DNA of 64,000 nucleotides from Methylocystaceae bacterium (GCA_009773555.1 WSXZ01000018.1:1-64000); one strand, 5' to 3'. Positions 34,796 through 43,166 are shown, counted from the stretch's first letter. The notes: generated by a model not told the origin, from the letters alone. Translations and numbers: made by a program.

Positions 34796-34990
34796 TCCCC
34801 ACCCTCCCCTCGACGGGGAGGGTCACGACGAAGTCGCGGGGTGGGGTGGGTTCCTTATCGTTTCCTTTGTCCACCCCACCCCGAACCGCTTCGCGGTTCG
34901 ACCCTCCCCGACGCAAACCGGGTCTTCCCGGTTTGCGCCATTAACGCTGAAGTCGGCAACAGCCGACTTCAGTTCGGGAGGGTGTGGCGC
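34796..34990. repeat. Intergenic inverted-repeat element between terL and portal
   Basis: Contains CCCCTCGACGGGGAGGGTC, GCGGGGTGGGGTGGG and the opposing CCACCCCACCCCG, CGCTTCGCGGTTCGACCCTCCCC, plus a second hairpin AAACCGGGTCTTCCCGGTTT. It resembles common intergenic repeats of methanotroph genomes. No gene is seen in 34787-35019. Confidence 0.6.
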
Positions 34991-35019
34991 CTCTTTACGC
35001 TTCTCTCAAGGGATCATCG

Positions 35020-36144
35020 ATGCCCTCTCTCTTCTCGCGACTCATCGGCGCGGTCGCGCCGCGCGAAACCAAATATTCGCGCGCGGCGAAGCTCCTCGCC
35101 ATGCATGCGCTCGGACAGCCGCATTGGAGCGCGCGCAATTCGACGGTGCTGACGCGCGAAGGCTATGAGCGCAACGCCGTCTGCCATCGCTGCGTGCGCA
35201 TGGTGGCGGAAGCCGCCGCCTCAGTGCCCTGGCTTATCTATGAAGGTCGCGACGAGGCGGTCGACCATCCGCTGATCTCTCTCATCGAGCGGCCCAATCC
35301 GCTCGACACCAGCGCCTCCTTCATCGAGGCGATCTGCGCCAATCTGCTGCTTTACGGCAACGCCTATGTCGAATCCGTCGTCATCGACGAGGAGCTGCGC
35401 GAACTTTACGCGCTGCGGCCCGACCGCATGAGCATCGAGGCGGGACGCAACGGCTGGCCCGCCGCCTTCATCTATCGCGCGCTGGGACAGGAGGCGCGCT
35501 ACGAGATGCGCGGCGAAGGGATCGAACCGATCCTGCATATCAAATTCTTCAATCCGCTCGATGATTATTACGGCTTTCCGCCGCTCGCCGCCGCGCAAGT
35601 GGCGCTCGACACGCATAACGCCGCGAGTTTCTGGAACAAGGCGCTGCTCGACAATTCGGCGCGCCCTTCAGGCGCCCTCGTCTATGCGGGGCCGGAAGGC
35701 GCGCATCTGAGCGACGAGCAATTCTCTCGGCTGAAGGAAGAGCTGGAAGAGAATTTCTCCGGCGCGACCAACGCCGGAAGGCCGCTGCTGCTCGAAGGCG
35801 GGCTCGACTGGAAGGCGCTGTCGCTTTCGCCCAAGGACATGGATTTTGCCGAGTCGAAGGCGGGCGCCGCGCGCGAGATTGCGCTCGCCTTCGGCGTGCC
35901 GCCGCTGCTGTTGGGCCTGCCCGGCGACAACACCTTCAGCAATTACGCCGAGGCCAATCGCGCCTTCTGGCGCCAGACCGTTCTGCCGCTCGTCGCGCGC
36001 GTGCAGAAGAGTTTTCAGGCCTGGCTGCGGCCGGGCTTCCGCTTTCCTCACGCTCGACGAGCAGCGCGAGGCATTGGGCTATGGCCCGGCGCCGAAAGAG
36101 GCGCTCGTCGCCAAACGCGATGTCGGTCTGGAGCGCCGCTATAG
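35020..36144 (+). CDS. GTA/HK97 family portal protein (gp3), C-terminus altered by deletion
   Basis: The dodecameric portal is the DNA gate of the virion head. ATG 35020 has AAGGGA upstream. The HK97-portal core is intact to QAWLRPGF (about residue 340): GNAYVESVV, FNPLDDYYGF, GLPGDNTFSNYAEANRAFW. Compared with the copy at 39510, 86 bp are missing after GGGCTTC (about 36037), so the last 35 residues are out of frame. The native C-terminus (LTLDEQREALGYGPAPKEA, then YSPDQPRVPAG) continues in another frame into a toxin domain. The protein is therefore truncated and cut off from its toxin. Confidence 0.9.
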   Translation: MPSLFSRLIGAVAPRETKYSRAAKLLAMHALGQPHWSARNSTVLTREGYERNAVCHRCVRMVAEAAASVPWLIYEGRDEAVDHPLISLIERPNPLDTSASFIEAICANLLLYGNAYVESVVIDEELRELYALRPDRMSIEAGRNGWPAAFIYRALGQEARYEMRGEGIEPILHIKFFNPLDDYYGFPPLAAAQVALDTHNAASFWNKALLDNSARPSGALVYAGPEGAHLSDEQFSRLKEELEENFSGATNAGRPLLLEGGLDWKALSLSPKDMDFAESKAGAAREIALAFGVPPLLLGLPGDNTFSNYAEANRAFWRQTVLPLVARVQKSFQAWLRPGFRFPHARRAARGIGLWPGAERGARRQTRCRSGAPL

Positions 36145-36853
36145 CCCGGAACAGCCGCGCGTCCCGGCGGGAAATTCCGGCGGCGGGCAATGGACGAGCG
36201 GCGGTGGCGGCGGAGATTCGGGAGGCGGGTTTAGCGGCGCGCGAGATGTGGGGGGCCGCGTCCAGACTGCGCAGAACACGAATCCAAATGTCGCGAGCGA
36301 TGCGGACAACCCCCTCACGCGCGTGCAAAGCCGGCGCGTTGCGGGTGGAGAGAATGTCGCCTTCAATCGAGATCATGAACTCAACCGCGGAATTGAATCT
36401 CAGGTTCATCAGGTACAGAACAGACGATACGATGTCGAACTTGCTGAAGAAGAGCACGGTCCTCATGATGGCCACACGATCCGCGATCACGTAGGCAAAA
36501 GCGACGAAAATCTGAAAGAGCGCAGCGCAAGAACACGAACCCGCGTCGGCCCCTTAGGATTTTGGAAACGACGGATAGGAACATTTCCTTCCGTGATCGC
36601 GGCGAACAAATTGGTAAATTCTACGCTTTCACGGAGTCCTGCACTCGTAGAGGAAGTGGCTTCCGGACGAGTGAGCGCCGCGACACTGGAAGCTTGGTTC
36701 TTGACGCCTACCGGTAAGGAAGCATACGCGCCCAAATTCAATTCCAACGCCATCATCCGCGATACGTTTGGCGTCCGAGTCCTAATCACCCACGTAGCAG
36801 GGTCCAAAAGGGGATTTAAGGTTTTCACTGCTTTCCCGATTAACGACGACTGA
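36041..36853 (+). pseudogene. Portal C-terminus plus RNase A-like (CdiA-CT) toxin domain, module 1, out of frame
   Basis: The frame begins with the portal tail FLTLDEQREALGYGPAPKEA, a pretoxin linker (RYSPEQPRVPAGNSGGGQW) and a Gly-rich stretch. A C-terminal domain of about 130 residues follows (HDGHTIRDHVGKSDENL, NKLVNSTLSRSPALVEEV, DTFGVRVLITHVAG) with the pattern of the bacterial RNase A-like CdiA-CT family. No in-frame start codon is visible after the 86-bp portal deletion, so it is silent as read. A cognate immunity gene follows at once. The RNase call is by motif memory. Confidence 0.75.
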
Positions 36854-36871
36854 GACTACGTGAGGCATAGC

Positions 36872-37177
36872 ATGACTCTACCAGCGCCCTTTCGAAGATT
36901 CACTTCTTTTTTCCATCAGGATATCGACATTGCTTATAAGTCCCCCGAGGCATTGGTTGACGAAGCTCTACGAGACTTCACGCCGCAAGAGCGTCAAGCT
37001 CTCAAGGATTACATGAAAGAGCTGACCGACGGCAGATATGACGAAATGCAGCTGAGAGAAATCTGGCTGAAGAGCAGGGCTGAGGTAGTGCCTCTATGGG
37101 ATGACGAGGGGAACTGCACAGAGTTTCTAAAATACTTGCGTGAATTGGTCGAGAAGGACGTTCCGCCAGAAACATAG
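36872..37177 (+). CDS. CdiI-like immunity protein, module 1
   Basis: A small acidic protein (about 101 aa) with FFHQDIDIAYKSPEALVDEA, close to the CdiI immunity family that accompanies RNase A-like CdiA toxins. The ATG at 36872 has GAGG upstream; the track starts 4 codons earlier at a GTG. It lies 18 bp after the toxin stop and is homologous to the module 2 immunity protein (shared ALKDYMKELTDGRYDE). It presumably neutralises the preceding toxin. Confidence 0.8.
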   Translation: MTLPAPFRRFTSFFHQDIDIAYKSPEALVDEALRDFTPQERQALKDYMKELTDGRYDEMQLREIWLKSRAEVVPLWDDEGNCTEFLKYLRELVEKDVPPET

Positions 37178-37195
37178 CTTCGATAGGGAAGGACG

Positions 37196-37793
37196 GCAGG
37201 AACCGCTCGCCTTCGGCGTCCCGCCGCTGCTGCCGGGCCTGCCCGGCGACAACACGTTCAGCAATTACGCCGAGGCCAATCGCGCCTTCTGGCGCCAAAC
37301 CATTCTGCCGCTCGTCGCACGCGTGCAGAAGAGCTTTCAGGCCTGGCTGCGGCCGGGCTTCGGACCTTTTCGCCTCGACTATACTGAAGAAGAGCGCGGT
37401 CTTCATGATGGCCACACGATCCGCGATCACGTAGGGAAGAGCGACGAAAATCTTAAACAACGTAGCGCAAGAACACGAACCAGCGTCGGCCCTATAGGAT
37501 TTTGGAAACCGCGCATAGGATCGTTTCACTCGCTGAGTGCGGCAAATAGATTGGTGAACTCGGCGCTTTCTCAAAACGCGGCTCTTGTTGAAGAGGTCGT
37601 AAAAGGGGGTAGGGAAGCTGCAATTCTGGAGGCTTGGTTTGATACGCCCACGGGAAAGGAAGCTTTCGCGCCGAAGTTTAATTCCTCGACCACCATTCGT
37701 GAAACTTTTGGAGTACGCATTCTCATCAGACATGATGGAGCATCGCCGCGAGGTTTTCGGATCTTCACCGCTTTCCCCATAAATCGAGACTGA
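37196..37793 (+). pseudogene. Orphan module 2: portal fragment fused in frame to RNase A-like toxin
   Basis: Starts with a re-used portal piece (LAFGVPPLLPGLPGDNTFSN to PGFGPFRLDY). It then passes in frame, without the usual pretoxin linker, into a second RNase A-like domain (HDGHTIRDHVGKSDENLKQR) highly similar to module 1. The portal N-terminus is absent. The track's GTG start at 37140 lies inside the immunity gene of module 1, so independent expression is doubtful. It is best read as a silent cassette that could recombine into the portal gene. Confidence 0.75.
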
Positions 37794-37803
37794 GGCCGCA
37801 CCC

Positions 37804-38247
37804 ATGAAGCTTCCCGAAGTTTTTCAAGGGCTGACACTGTTTTTTCACCAAGACATCGACACAGCGTACAAAAATCTTGAAGAACTGGTGCACTTGGCCC
37901 TCTTCTCATACTCGCCGGCAGAGCGACAGGCTCTCAAGGATTATATGAAAGAGCTGACAGACGGCAGATATGACGAAACGCAGCTGAGAGAAATCTGGCT
38001 AAAGAGCAAGGCTGAGGTGCTGCCTTTTTGGGGAGATGAGGGAAGCTGTACCGAGTGCCTGATTTATCTACTTAAACTGATCGAAGAGGATGTTCCGCCG
38101 AACAGGCCGGGACGATACTTTCGTAGCCTGCGACTCGTTGCGATAAATCGCTCAGCTTTTCCTCTCGCAGATAGGGCCCTTCGGGCGCCCTCGTCTATGC
38201 GGGGCCGGAAGGCGCGCATCTCACCGACGAGCAGTTCTCGAGGCTGA
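37804..38247 (+). CDS. CdiI-like immunity protein, module 2, with chimeric tail
   Basis: ATG 37804, 10 bp after the toxin stop. Residues 1-100 (FFHQDIDTAYKNLEELVHLA, ALKDYMKELTDGRYDE) match the module 1 immunity protein, which ends at DVPPET. Here the reading continues past DVPPN for about 48 residues, at the end through an out-of-frame piece of portal sequence (from about 38176). The normal stop seems to have been lost when the next cassette was joined. The core probably remains functional. Confidence 0.75.
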   Translation: MKLPEVFQGLTLFFHQDIDTAYKNLEELVHLALFSYSPAERQALKDYMKELTDGRYDETQLREIWLKSKAEVLPFWGDEGSCTECLIYLLKLIEEDVPPNRPGRYFRSLRLVAINRSAFPLADRALRAPSSMRGRKARISPTSSSRG

Positions 38248-38273
38248 AAGAAGAGCTGGAGGAAAATTTCTCC
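38176..38273 (+). repeat. Portal gene fragment (module 3, first piece)
   Basis: Nearly identical to the portal and module 4 sequence encoding PSGALVYAGPEGAHLTDEQF through EENFS. It is followed directly by portal sequence that normally lies over 200 bp further on (CTTTCGCCTCGAC), so an internal deletion shifted the frame. Confidence 0.8.
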
Positions 38274-38311
38274 GCTTTCGCCTCGACTATAACGCCGATC
38301 GTCTGGAAGCA

Positions 38312-39106
38312 TTGGCGAGCGAGCGCGCCGCCGAATGGGAGCGCGTCGGCAAGGCCGCCTTCCTCACGCTCGACGAACAGCGCGAAGCATTGGGCTACGG
38401 CCCGGCGCCCAAAGAAGCGCTCGTCGCCAAACGCGATGCCACGCTGGAGCGCCGCTATAGCCCGGATCAGCCGCGCGTGCCGGCGGGAAGTTCCGGCGGC
38501 GGGCAATGGACAGGCGACGGGGGCGGCGGAGATTCTGGAGTCGGATCTAGCGGCGCGCGAGATGATCGCGCGCGGCGGCGGGACGCGGAGGACCGAGTCC
38601 GGACCGCGATGAACGCGAATCCGAATGTCGCGAGTGACGCCGATTCGGCGATCTCAAGCGTTCGGCACCGTTCCTTCGAAGTCGATCTAGCCGAAGAACA
38701 AGGCGGAGATCATGAAGGTCACGGATACAGCGAGCACGTTGGAAAAACTGAAGATTATCTGCGCAATCGGGTTCGCAACAGCTTGCAAGGAAACAGATAC
38801 CTGGGCCAAGCGGATACAAGAGCCGGGTCATTTACGTCTTTGGAGGCCGCCAACAAATTGGTAAACTCAACACTCTCCCAGAATCGATCAATAGTTGAAG
38901 CGGTGATCAAAGGGCAAATCGGAAAGGCGAGGATCCAATCAATTTTCCGGTCCGAGACCGGGATTGAAGCCTATACAGACAAACCATGGGATCCGAGTGC
39001 GCCCATTACCATCAGGGATACCTTCGGAGTCGCAGTCATAATCCTGAGAAACATCAAATCCCCGAGAGGCTTTTCGATCGTAACTGCGTTTCCATTCTCG
39101 GATTAG
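38312..39106 (+). pseudogene. Orphan module 3: portal C-terminus fused to divergent RNase A-like toxin
   Basis: Carries the portal tail (LTLDEQREALGYGPAPKEAL), the pretoxin motif RYSPDQPRVPAGSSGGGQW, a Gly/Asp linker and a third RNase A-like domain (GDHEGHGYSEHVGKTEDYL, NKLVNSTLSQNRSIVEAV, DTFGVAVIILRNI) diverged from modules 1 and 2. The TTG start of the track has no good RBS. The upstream portal piece is in a different frame, so the cassette lacks a proper translation start. Its immunity gene follows 10 bp later. Confidence 0.75.
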
Positions 39107-39116
39107 GGAGCGGCTC

Positions 39117-39473
39117 GTGGCCAAAAATTTTCCGCAAATATTCGAATCCATATGTCTCTCGATTGACCTTGGATTCTATTACAAGCACGCCTCTAAGAAG
39201 CCTTGGAGCGATATTGACGGGTTGCTGCAAAATGTCATCGCCGACGCCTTAGCTCCATACGATCGATCGGAGCTAATCACTTTACGCGACTATCTTGACG
39301 AACTTCTCGGTTCCAACGATCCGGCGGAGGTTCTGACAGAAACCTGGAACAGGATGAAGCCATTGACAGCGTTTTTCGGAGACGCGGAGGACGCCTCTGC
39401 AGATACCGGGATCGTTCACGTGTTCAAACAGGTTCGTCGCGCTATCGAGGAGAAGCTAACGAGCACGGAATAA
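39117..39473 (+). CDS. CdiI-like immunity protein, module 3
   Basis: A 118-aa protein from GTG 39117 with GGGAG 7 nt upstream. It resembles the module 1 and 2 immunity proteins at low identity, with matching blocks YDRSELITLRDYLDELL and the Trp-centred helix TETWNRMK, in step with its diverged toxin. It sits directly after the toxin and before the next portal fragment. Confidence 0.65.
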   Translation: MAKNFPQIFESICLSIDLGFYYKHASKKPWSDIDGLLQNVIADALAPYDRSELITLRDYLDELLGSNDPAEVLTETWNRMKPLTAFFGDAEDASADTGIVHVFKQVRRAIEEKLTSTE

Positions 39474-39509
39474 CCATCCTTCTTAAAAGCGCCGCTCGCC
39501 GCCGCGCAA

Positions 39510-41009
39510 GTGGCGCTCGACACGCATAACGCCGCGAGTTTCTGGAACAAGGCGCTGCTCGACAATTCGGCGCGCCCTTCGGGCGCCCTCGTCTATGCGG
39601 GGCCGGAAGGCGCGCATCTCACCGACGAGCAGTTCTCGAGGCTGAAAGAAGAGCTGGAGGAAAATTTCTCCGTCGAAGGCGGGCTCGACTGGAAGGCGCT
39701 GTCGCTTTCGCCAAAAGATATGGATTTTACTGAGTCGAAAGCAGGCGCGGCGCGCGAGATCGCGCTCGCCTTCGGCGTGCCGCCGCTCCTGCTGGGCCTG
39801 CCCGGCGACAACACGTTCAGCAATTACGCCGAGGCCAATCGCGCCTTCTGGCGCCAGACCGTTCTGCCGCTCGTCGCGCGCGTGCAGAAGAGCTTTCAGG
39901 CCTGGCTGCAGCCGGGCTTCGGTTCCTTTCGCCTCGACTATAACGCCGATCGGCTCGAAGCCTTGGCGAGCGAGCGCGCAAGCGAATGGGAGCGCGTCGG
40001 CAAGGCCGCTTTCCTGACGCTCGACGAACAGCGCGAGGCGCTGGGCTATGGCCCGGCGCCGAAGGAGGCGCTCTTCGCCAAACGCGATCTTGCGTTGGAG
40101 CGCCGCTATAGCCCGGATCAGCCGCGCGTCCCGGCGGGAAGTTCCGGCGGCGGGCAATGGACGAGCGGCGGGGGCGGCGGAGATTCGGGAGGCGGCTCTA
40201 GCGGCGGGCGAGATGATCGCACGCGGCGGCGGGATGTGGAGGACCGAGTCCGGACGGCGCTGAACGCCAATCCGAATGTCGCGAGCGACGCGGACAACCC
40301 CATCACGCGCGTGCAAAGTCGGCGCGTCGGGGGCGGTGCCGGCGCCACGCCGGCGCAGTTCGCAAGAGAGACAATCACGGCGGAGCGCGCCGCACGAGCG
40401 ATGACGCGCGTGCAAGAACTCGATCCCGACTGGCGACCGCCGCAAACTCTCATCGATCCGGAGAACATCGAACATCGCATCGAACGCAATGAAAGCGATT
40501 TCAGCGAGGCGGACGCGCGCTACGCCGAGCTTCTGCGCGCAAAGTTCGGCGACAACATGCCGCCGCGCGATTCATTTCGTCGGCTGCGGACACGAGAATC
40601 GGTGATCGAAGAATTTTATCCATCTGGCGTTACAGGCCCGGAACAGGATCGGATCGATAGTCTGGCGCGAGATCCCGCATCGCCCCGTCAGCCCCGCTGG
40701 CCAGAGGTCGCGACAATATTGCGGTTGGAGAAAGAGACTGGCAGGCCCTTTAAGAGGTCAAGCGCCTCTGGCGCAGATTTCCAGAACGAGTTTGGTCAAA
40801 CATGGGATGCGGTAGGAAGCGATGCATCAGATCAGTTTTTCAATTACGAAGAGTTTACGAACCGCCTCAATAGGAAGCTGAGCAATCGTGCGGTTGACCG
40901 ATACGTCGTTGATCTTTCAGGCCTGGGCGGCAAGAATGCTGCAAGAGTATTGAGCTACATTTGGGGACTGCCCGTTGAAACACAGGCGCGCATTAGAGTT
41001 CTGAGGTGA
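39510..41009 (+). CDS. Orphan module 4: portal C-terminal half fused to an unrecognised toxin domain
   Basis: The longest re-used portal segment: from about 39489 through the whole C-terminal half, in frame, with a 30-bp in-frame deletion (GATNAGRPLL region absent) and the complete tail, pretoxin motif RYSPDQPRVPAGSSGGGQW and Gly linker. The final 210 residues are unlike the RNase A-like domains. They contain RLEKETGRPFKRSSASGADF, TWDAVGSD and RYVVDLSGLGGKNA, loosely like nuclease folds seen in CdiA/Rhs tips (inference). It lacks the portal N-terminus; the GTG at 39510 has no clear RBS, so expression is uncertain. Confidence 0.7.
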   Translation: MALDTHNAASFWNKALLDNSARPSGALVYAGPEGAHLTDEQFSRLKEELEENFSVEGGLDWKALSLSPKDMDFTESKAGAAREIALAFGVPPLLLGLPGDNTFSNYAEANRAFWRQTVLPLVARVQKSFQAWLQPGFGSFRLDYNADRLEALASERASEWERVGKAAFLTLDEQREALGYGPAPKEALFAKRDLALERRYSPDQPRVPAGSSGGGQWTSGGGGGDSGGGSSGGRDDRTRRRDVEDRVRTALNANPNVASDADNPITRVQSRRVGGGAGATPAQFARETITAERAARAMTRVQELDPDWRPPQTLIDPENIEHRIERNESDFSEADARYAELLRAKFGDNMPPRDSFRRLRTRESVIEEFYPSGVTGPEQDRIDSLARDPASPRQPRWPEVATILRLEKETGRPFKRSSASGADFQNEFGQTWDAVGSDASDQFFNYEEFTNRLNRKLSNRAVDRYVVDLSGLGGKNAARVLSYIWGLPVETQARIRVLR

Positions 41010-41013
41010 AAAT

Positions 41014-41421
41014 ATGTCGTCTCTCGTTACTTTCGACGCTATCGACAAGGAATGGCTGCCAATTTCCCGAGGGCAGTTCGAAGCCATATTGGGAGGAGCC
41101 TACGAACTCTATCTCGATCGCAACAAGGCGCCGCGCTTCGCCAAAGTCTTGTGGCCAAAAGTGCTTGGCTTCCTTCACGACGGCTGGCCCGACAAACACG
41201 AGTTTCCCGACGGAAAAGGTCTGGACTTTCTTGAATTCAGCGACTACCCGCGCGAGGAACGGATTGAATTGTTGCGTGCGATGGAGGCCTATTACGCCGA
41301 CTTCCAGCGCGATCAACTCGATCCTGGGCTGACCTGGATGCGCGAGCGCAAGGAGATTTTCACCCCTGCTTTCGAGGAAGTGATCGGACTGATGCGTGAG
41401 GAGCTCGCGGCGACATCGTAA
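41014..41421 (+). CDS. Probable immunity protein of module 4
   Basis: A 135-aa acidic protein, ATG 41014 with GAGG upstream, 4 bp after the module 4 stop. It is not similar to the CdiI-like proteins of modules 1-3, as expected if it pairs with a different toxin domain. No family is recognised. The role is inferred from position and size. Confidence 0.65.
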   Translation: MSSLVTFDAIDKEWLPISRGQFEAILGGAYELYLDRNKAPRFAKVLWPKVLGFLHDGWPDKHEFPDGKGLDFLEFSDYPREERIELLRAMEAYYADFQRDQLDPGLTWMRERKEIFTPAFEEVIGLMREELAATS

Positions 41422-41490
41422 ACGGTGTGCGCAGACCTCTTGGGTCATCGACCAAAAGGGTAAACTCCACTACCTCTTTGGAGGCCGGTA

Positions 41491-41799
41491 ATGTCCACCT
41501 GCTTTTTTTTCGATAGCGCCTTGCCGCTCGACCAGACCAAGGAGCTGCTCTCCCAAGCTCGTGAAAAATATCGAGACATTCTCCGCTACTTCTGGCTTTC
41601 GGAAGTCGAAGAAGCGAGGCCTCCTAATATTGAAGACGACGCCGAATACGGTTTCGATCCAAAATGTACCTTCCTGATCGAATGGAACAAAGAACGCTCG
41701 GAACTGCTCGAACTCATCCCCGCGATCTTTTATGAGGCGTTCGGCAAGGAGAATATCCTTGTACGCGACAACAACTACGACGTGGTCCCACCTCTCTAG
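41491..41799 (+). CDS. Orphan immunity-like protein without visible toxin
   Basis: A 102-aa acidic protein with a good GGAGG RBS. It lies at the end of the cassette array with no toxin domain before it, only about 70 bp of noncoding sequence. Many polymorphic-toxin arrays keep such spare immunity genes. No family is recognised. Confidence 0.55.
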   Translation: MSTCFFFDSALPLDQTKELLSQAREKYRDILRYFWLSEVEEARPPNIEDDAEYGFDPKCTFLIEWNKERSELLELIPAIFYEAFGKENILVRDNNYDVVPPL

Positions 41800-41812
41800 A
41801 TAGGTGATTGCC

Positions 41813-41990
41813 GGCGCGGCGCGCGAGATCGCGCTCGCCTTCGGCGTGCCGCCGCTGCTGTTGGGCCTGCCCGGCGACAACACCTTCAGCAATTACGCCG
41901 AGGCCAATCGCGCCTCTGGCGCCAGACCGTGCTGCCGCTCGTCGCGCGCGTGCAGAAGAGCTTTCAGGCCTGGCTGTGGTCGGGCTTCGC
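41813..41990 (+). pseudogene. Last portal fragment of the array, frameshifted
   Basis: Copies portal sequence from GAAREIALAFGV through FQAWLWSGF. One T is missing in CCTTCTGG (about 41911) so the frame breaks. It ends in TCGGGAATGACTGACA, which looks like the edge of a type A REP repeat. It marks the right end of the cassette array. Confidence 0.8.
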
Positions 41991-42040
41991 GTCGGGAATG
42001 ACTGACAAACGCGCCGCCGGCCGGAAATACGAAACCGCCC

Positions 42041-42229
42041 ATGTCCGACATTCTGAACGCCATCTTGGAACGCGGCGATCTCGCGCATCTTGCGCTGTTT
42101 CTGTGGGCCTGCGCCGCCACCGCGCAAGCTCATTTCGCTTTGCGGGAACTCGGCGAGGCGACGCGCCGCCTCGACGCCTTTGTGCGCGAACTCGCGCGCT
42201 TCAACCGACGCTGCAGGAGCGATCCATGA
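42041..42229 (+). CDS. Small GTA protein (gp3.5 position) with one membrane helix
   Basis: A 62-aa protein with a hydrophobic helix (LALFLWACAATAQAHFAL) and a basic end. It occupies the place of the small gp3.5 between portal and protease in alphaproteobacterial GTAs. It overlaps the next gene by ATGA. Function is unknown. Confidence 0.65.
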   Translation: MSDILNAILERGDLAHLALFLWACAATAQAHFALRELGEATRRLDAFVRELARFNRRCRSDP

Positions 42230-42402
42230 GTCAGAACAATTGGCTGCCGCATTTCTTCAAGCGTCCGCGCGCGCGCCATGCGCGCATGCGGGACGATCCT
42301 TCCGCCGTCTTCAAGACCTTCGTCGAATTGCTGGCGCAATTGCGCGCCGACGCCCGCGCGGCGAACCATACGCCAATTAATGCTCAGGCGGAGAAAAGCT
42401 GA
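42226..42402 (+). CDS. Small hypothetical GTA-cluster protein
   Basis: A 58-aa basic protein (NNWLPHFFKRPRARHARM) linked by overlapping stop/start codons to the genes on both sides (ATGA before, TGATG after), which supports it as a real gene. No family is recognised. Confidence 0.55.
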   Translation: MSQNNWLPHFFKRPRARHARMRDDPSAVFKTFVELLAQLRADARAANHTPINAQAEKS

Positions 42403-43013
42403 TGACGGCGCTACAAAAAACGACGCCGAGTGCGGGCGCGCCGGAAATCAAGCGCGCCGAACTGCCGCTGTTGCGGTCGAATGAGGCCGGCGCCTTCTCG
42501 GGTTACGCCAGTCTCTTCGGCGTGGTTGATTCAGGCGGCGACATGGTGATGACCGGCGCCTTCGCGCGCTCGCTCATCAAGCGCGGCGCGCCGGGCGTGA
42601 AAATGCTGTGGCAGCATAACGCGGCCGAGCCGATCGGGCTTTGGACCTCGATCGTCGAAGATGCGCGCGGCCTCAAAGTCGAAGGCCGCCTCGATCTTTC
42701 GGTTGCGCGGGCGCGCGAGGCGCTGTCGCTGATGCGCAAAGGCGCGATCGACGGCCTCTCCATCGGCTTTCGCACGCGGCGCGCCACGACCGAAAAATCG
42801 AGCGGCGTGCGCCGCCTGCATGAAATCGATCTGTGGGAGATTTCCATCGTCACCTTTCCGATGCTGCCGCAGGCGCGCATTGGCGCGGTGAAGCAAAGTC
42901 GCAGTGACGCGTCACGCATGGAGGCGCTTGGCGCGAAGCTCTCGCGCCTGAGGGCGCAGCGCGCCGCGCTTGACTTCGCGCATGCGCTGCGGCGCGCCGC
43001 CGCGCGCTGCTGA
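42402..43013 (+). CDS. HK97 family prohead protease (GTA gp4)
   Basis: A 203-aa serine protease that trims capsid precursors during head assembly. Family motifs: GYASLFGVVDSGGDMVMTGAF near the N-terminus, MLWQHNAAEPIG with the catalytic His, and the DGLSIGFRT serine motif. It precedes the major capsid gene as in HK97-type modules. The C-terminal 40 residues are Arg/Ala-rich. Confidence 0.93.
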   Translation: MTALQKTTPSAGAPEIKRAELPLLRSNEAGAFSGYASLFGVVDSGGDMVMTGAFARSLIKRGAPGVKMLWQHNAAEPIGLWTSIVEDARGLKVEGRLDLSVARAREALSLMRKGAIDGLSIGFRTRRATTEKSSGVRRLHEIDLWEISIVTFPMLPQARIGAVKQSRSDASRMEALGAKLSRLRAQRAALDFAHALRRAAARC

Positions 43014-43166
43014 CCGACGCAGAAGAGAACAATCGTATCGATTCCCGCCTTGCCGTCGGGCGCAAATCAGCTCTCCAGACGGTCTTTCCCAAGCGCGCGG
43101 ACTTCCCGGCGACACCAGCCGCGGGGCGCTTTTCCGCGCGCCGCGCTCAAACACGAGGCTCTATAC

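Noticed and set aside
36860-39473. Possible CRISPR-like or simple tandem repeat explanation for the repeated sequences after the portal
   Set aside because: The repeats are long coding pieces of the portal gene with different ends, each joined to a distinct toxin; there are no short regular repeat-spacer units.
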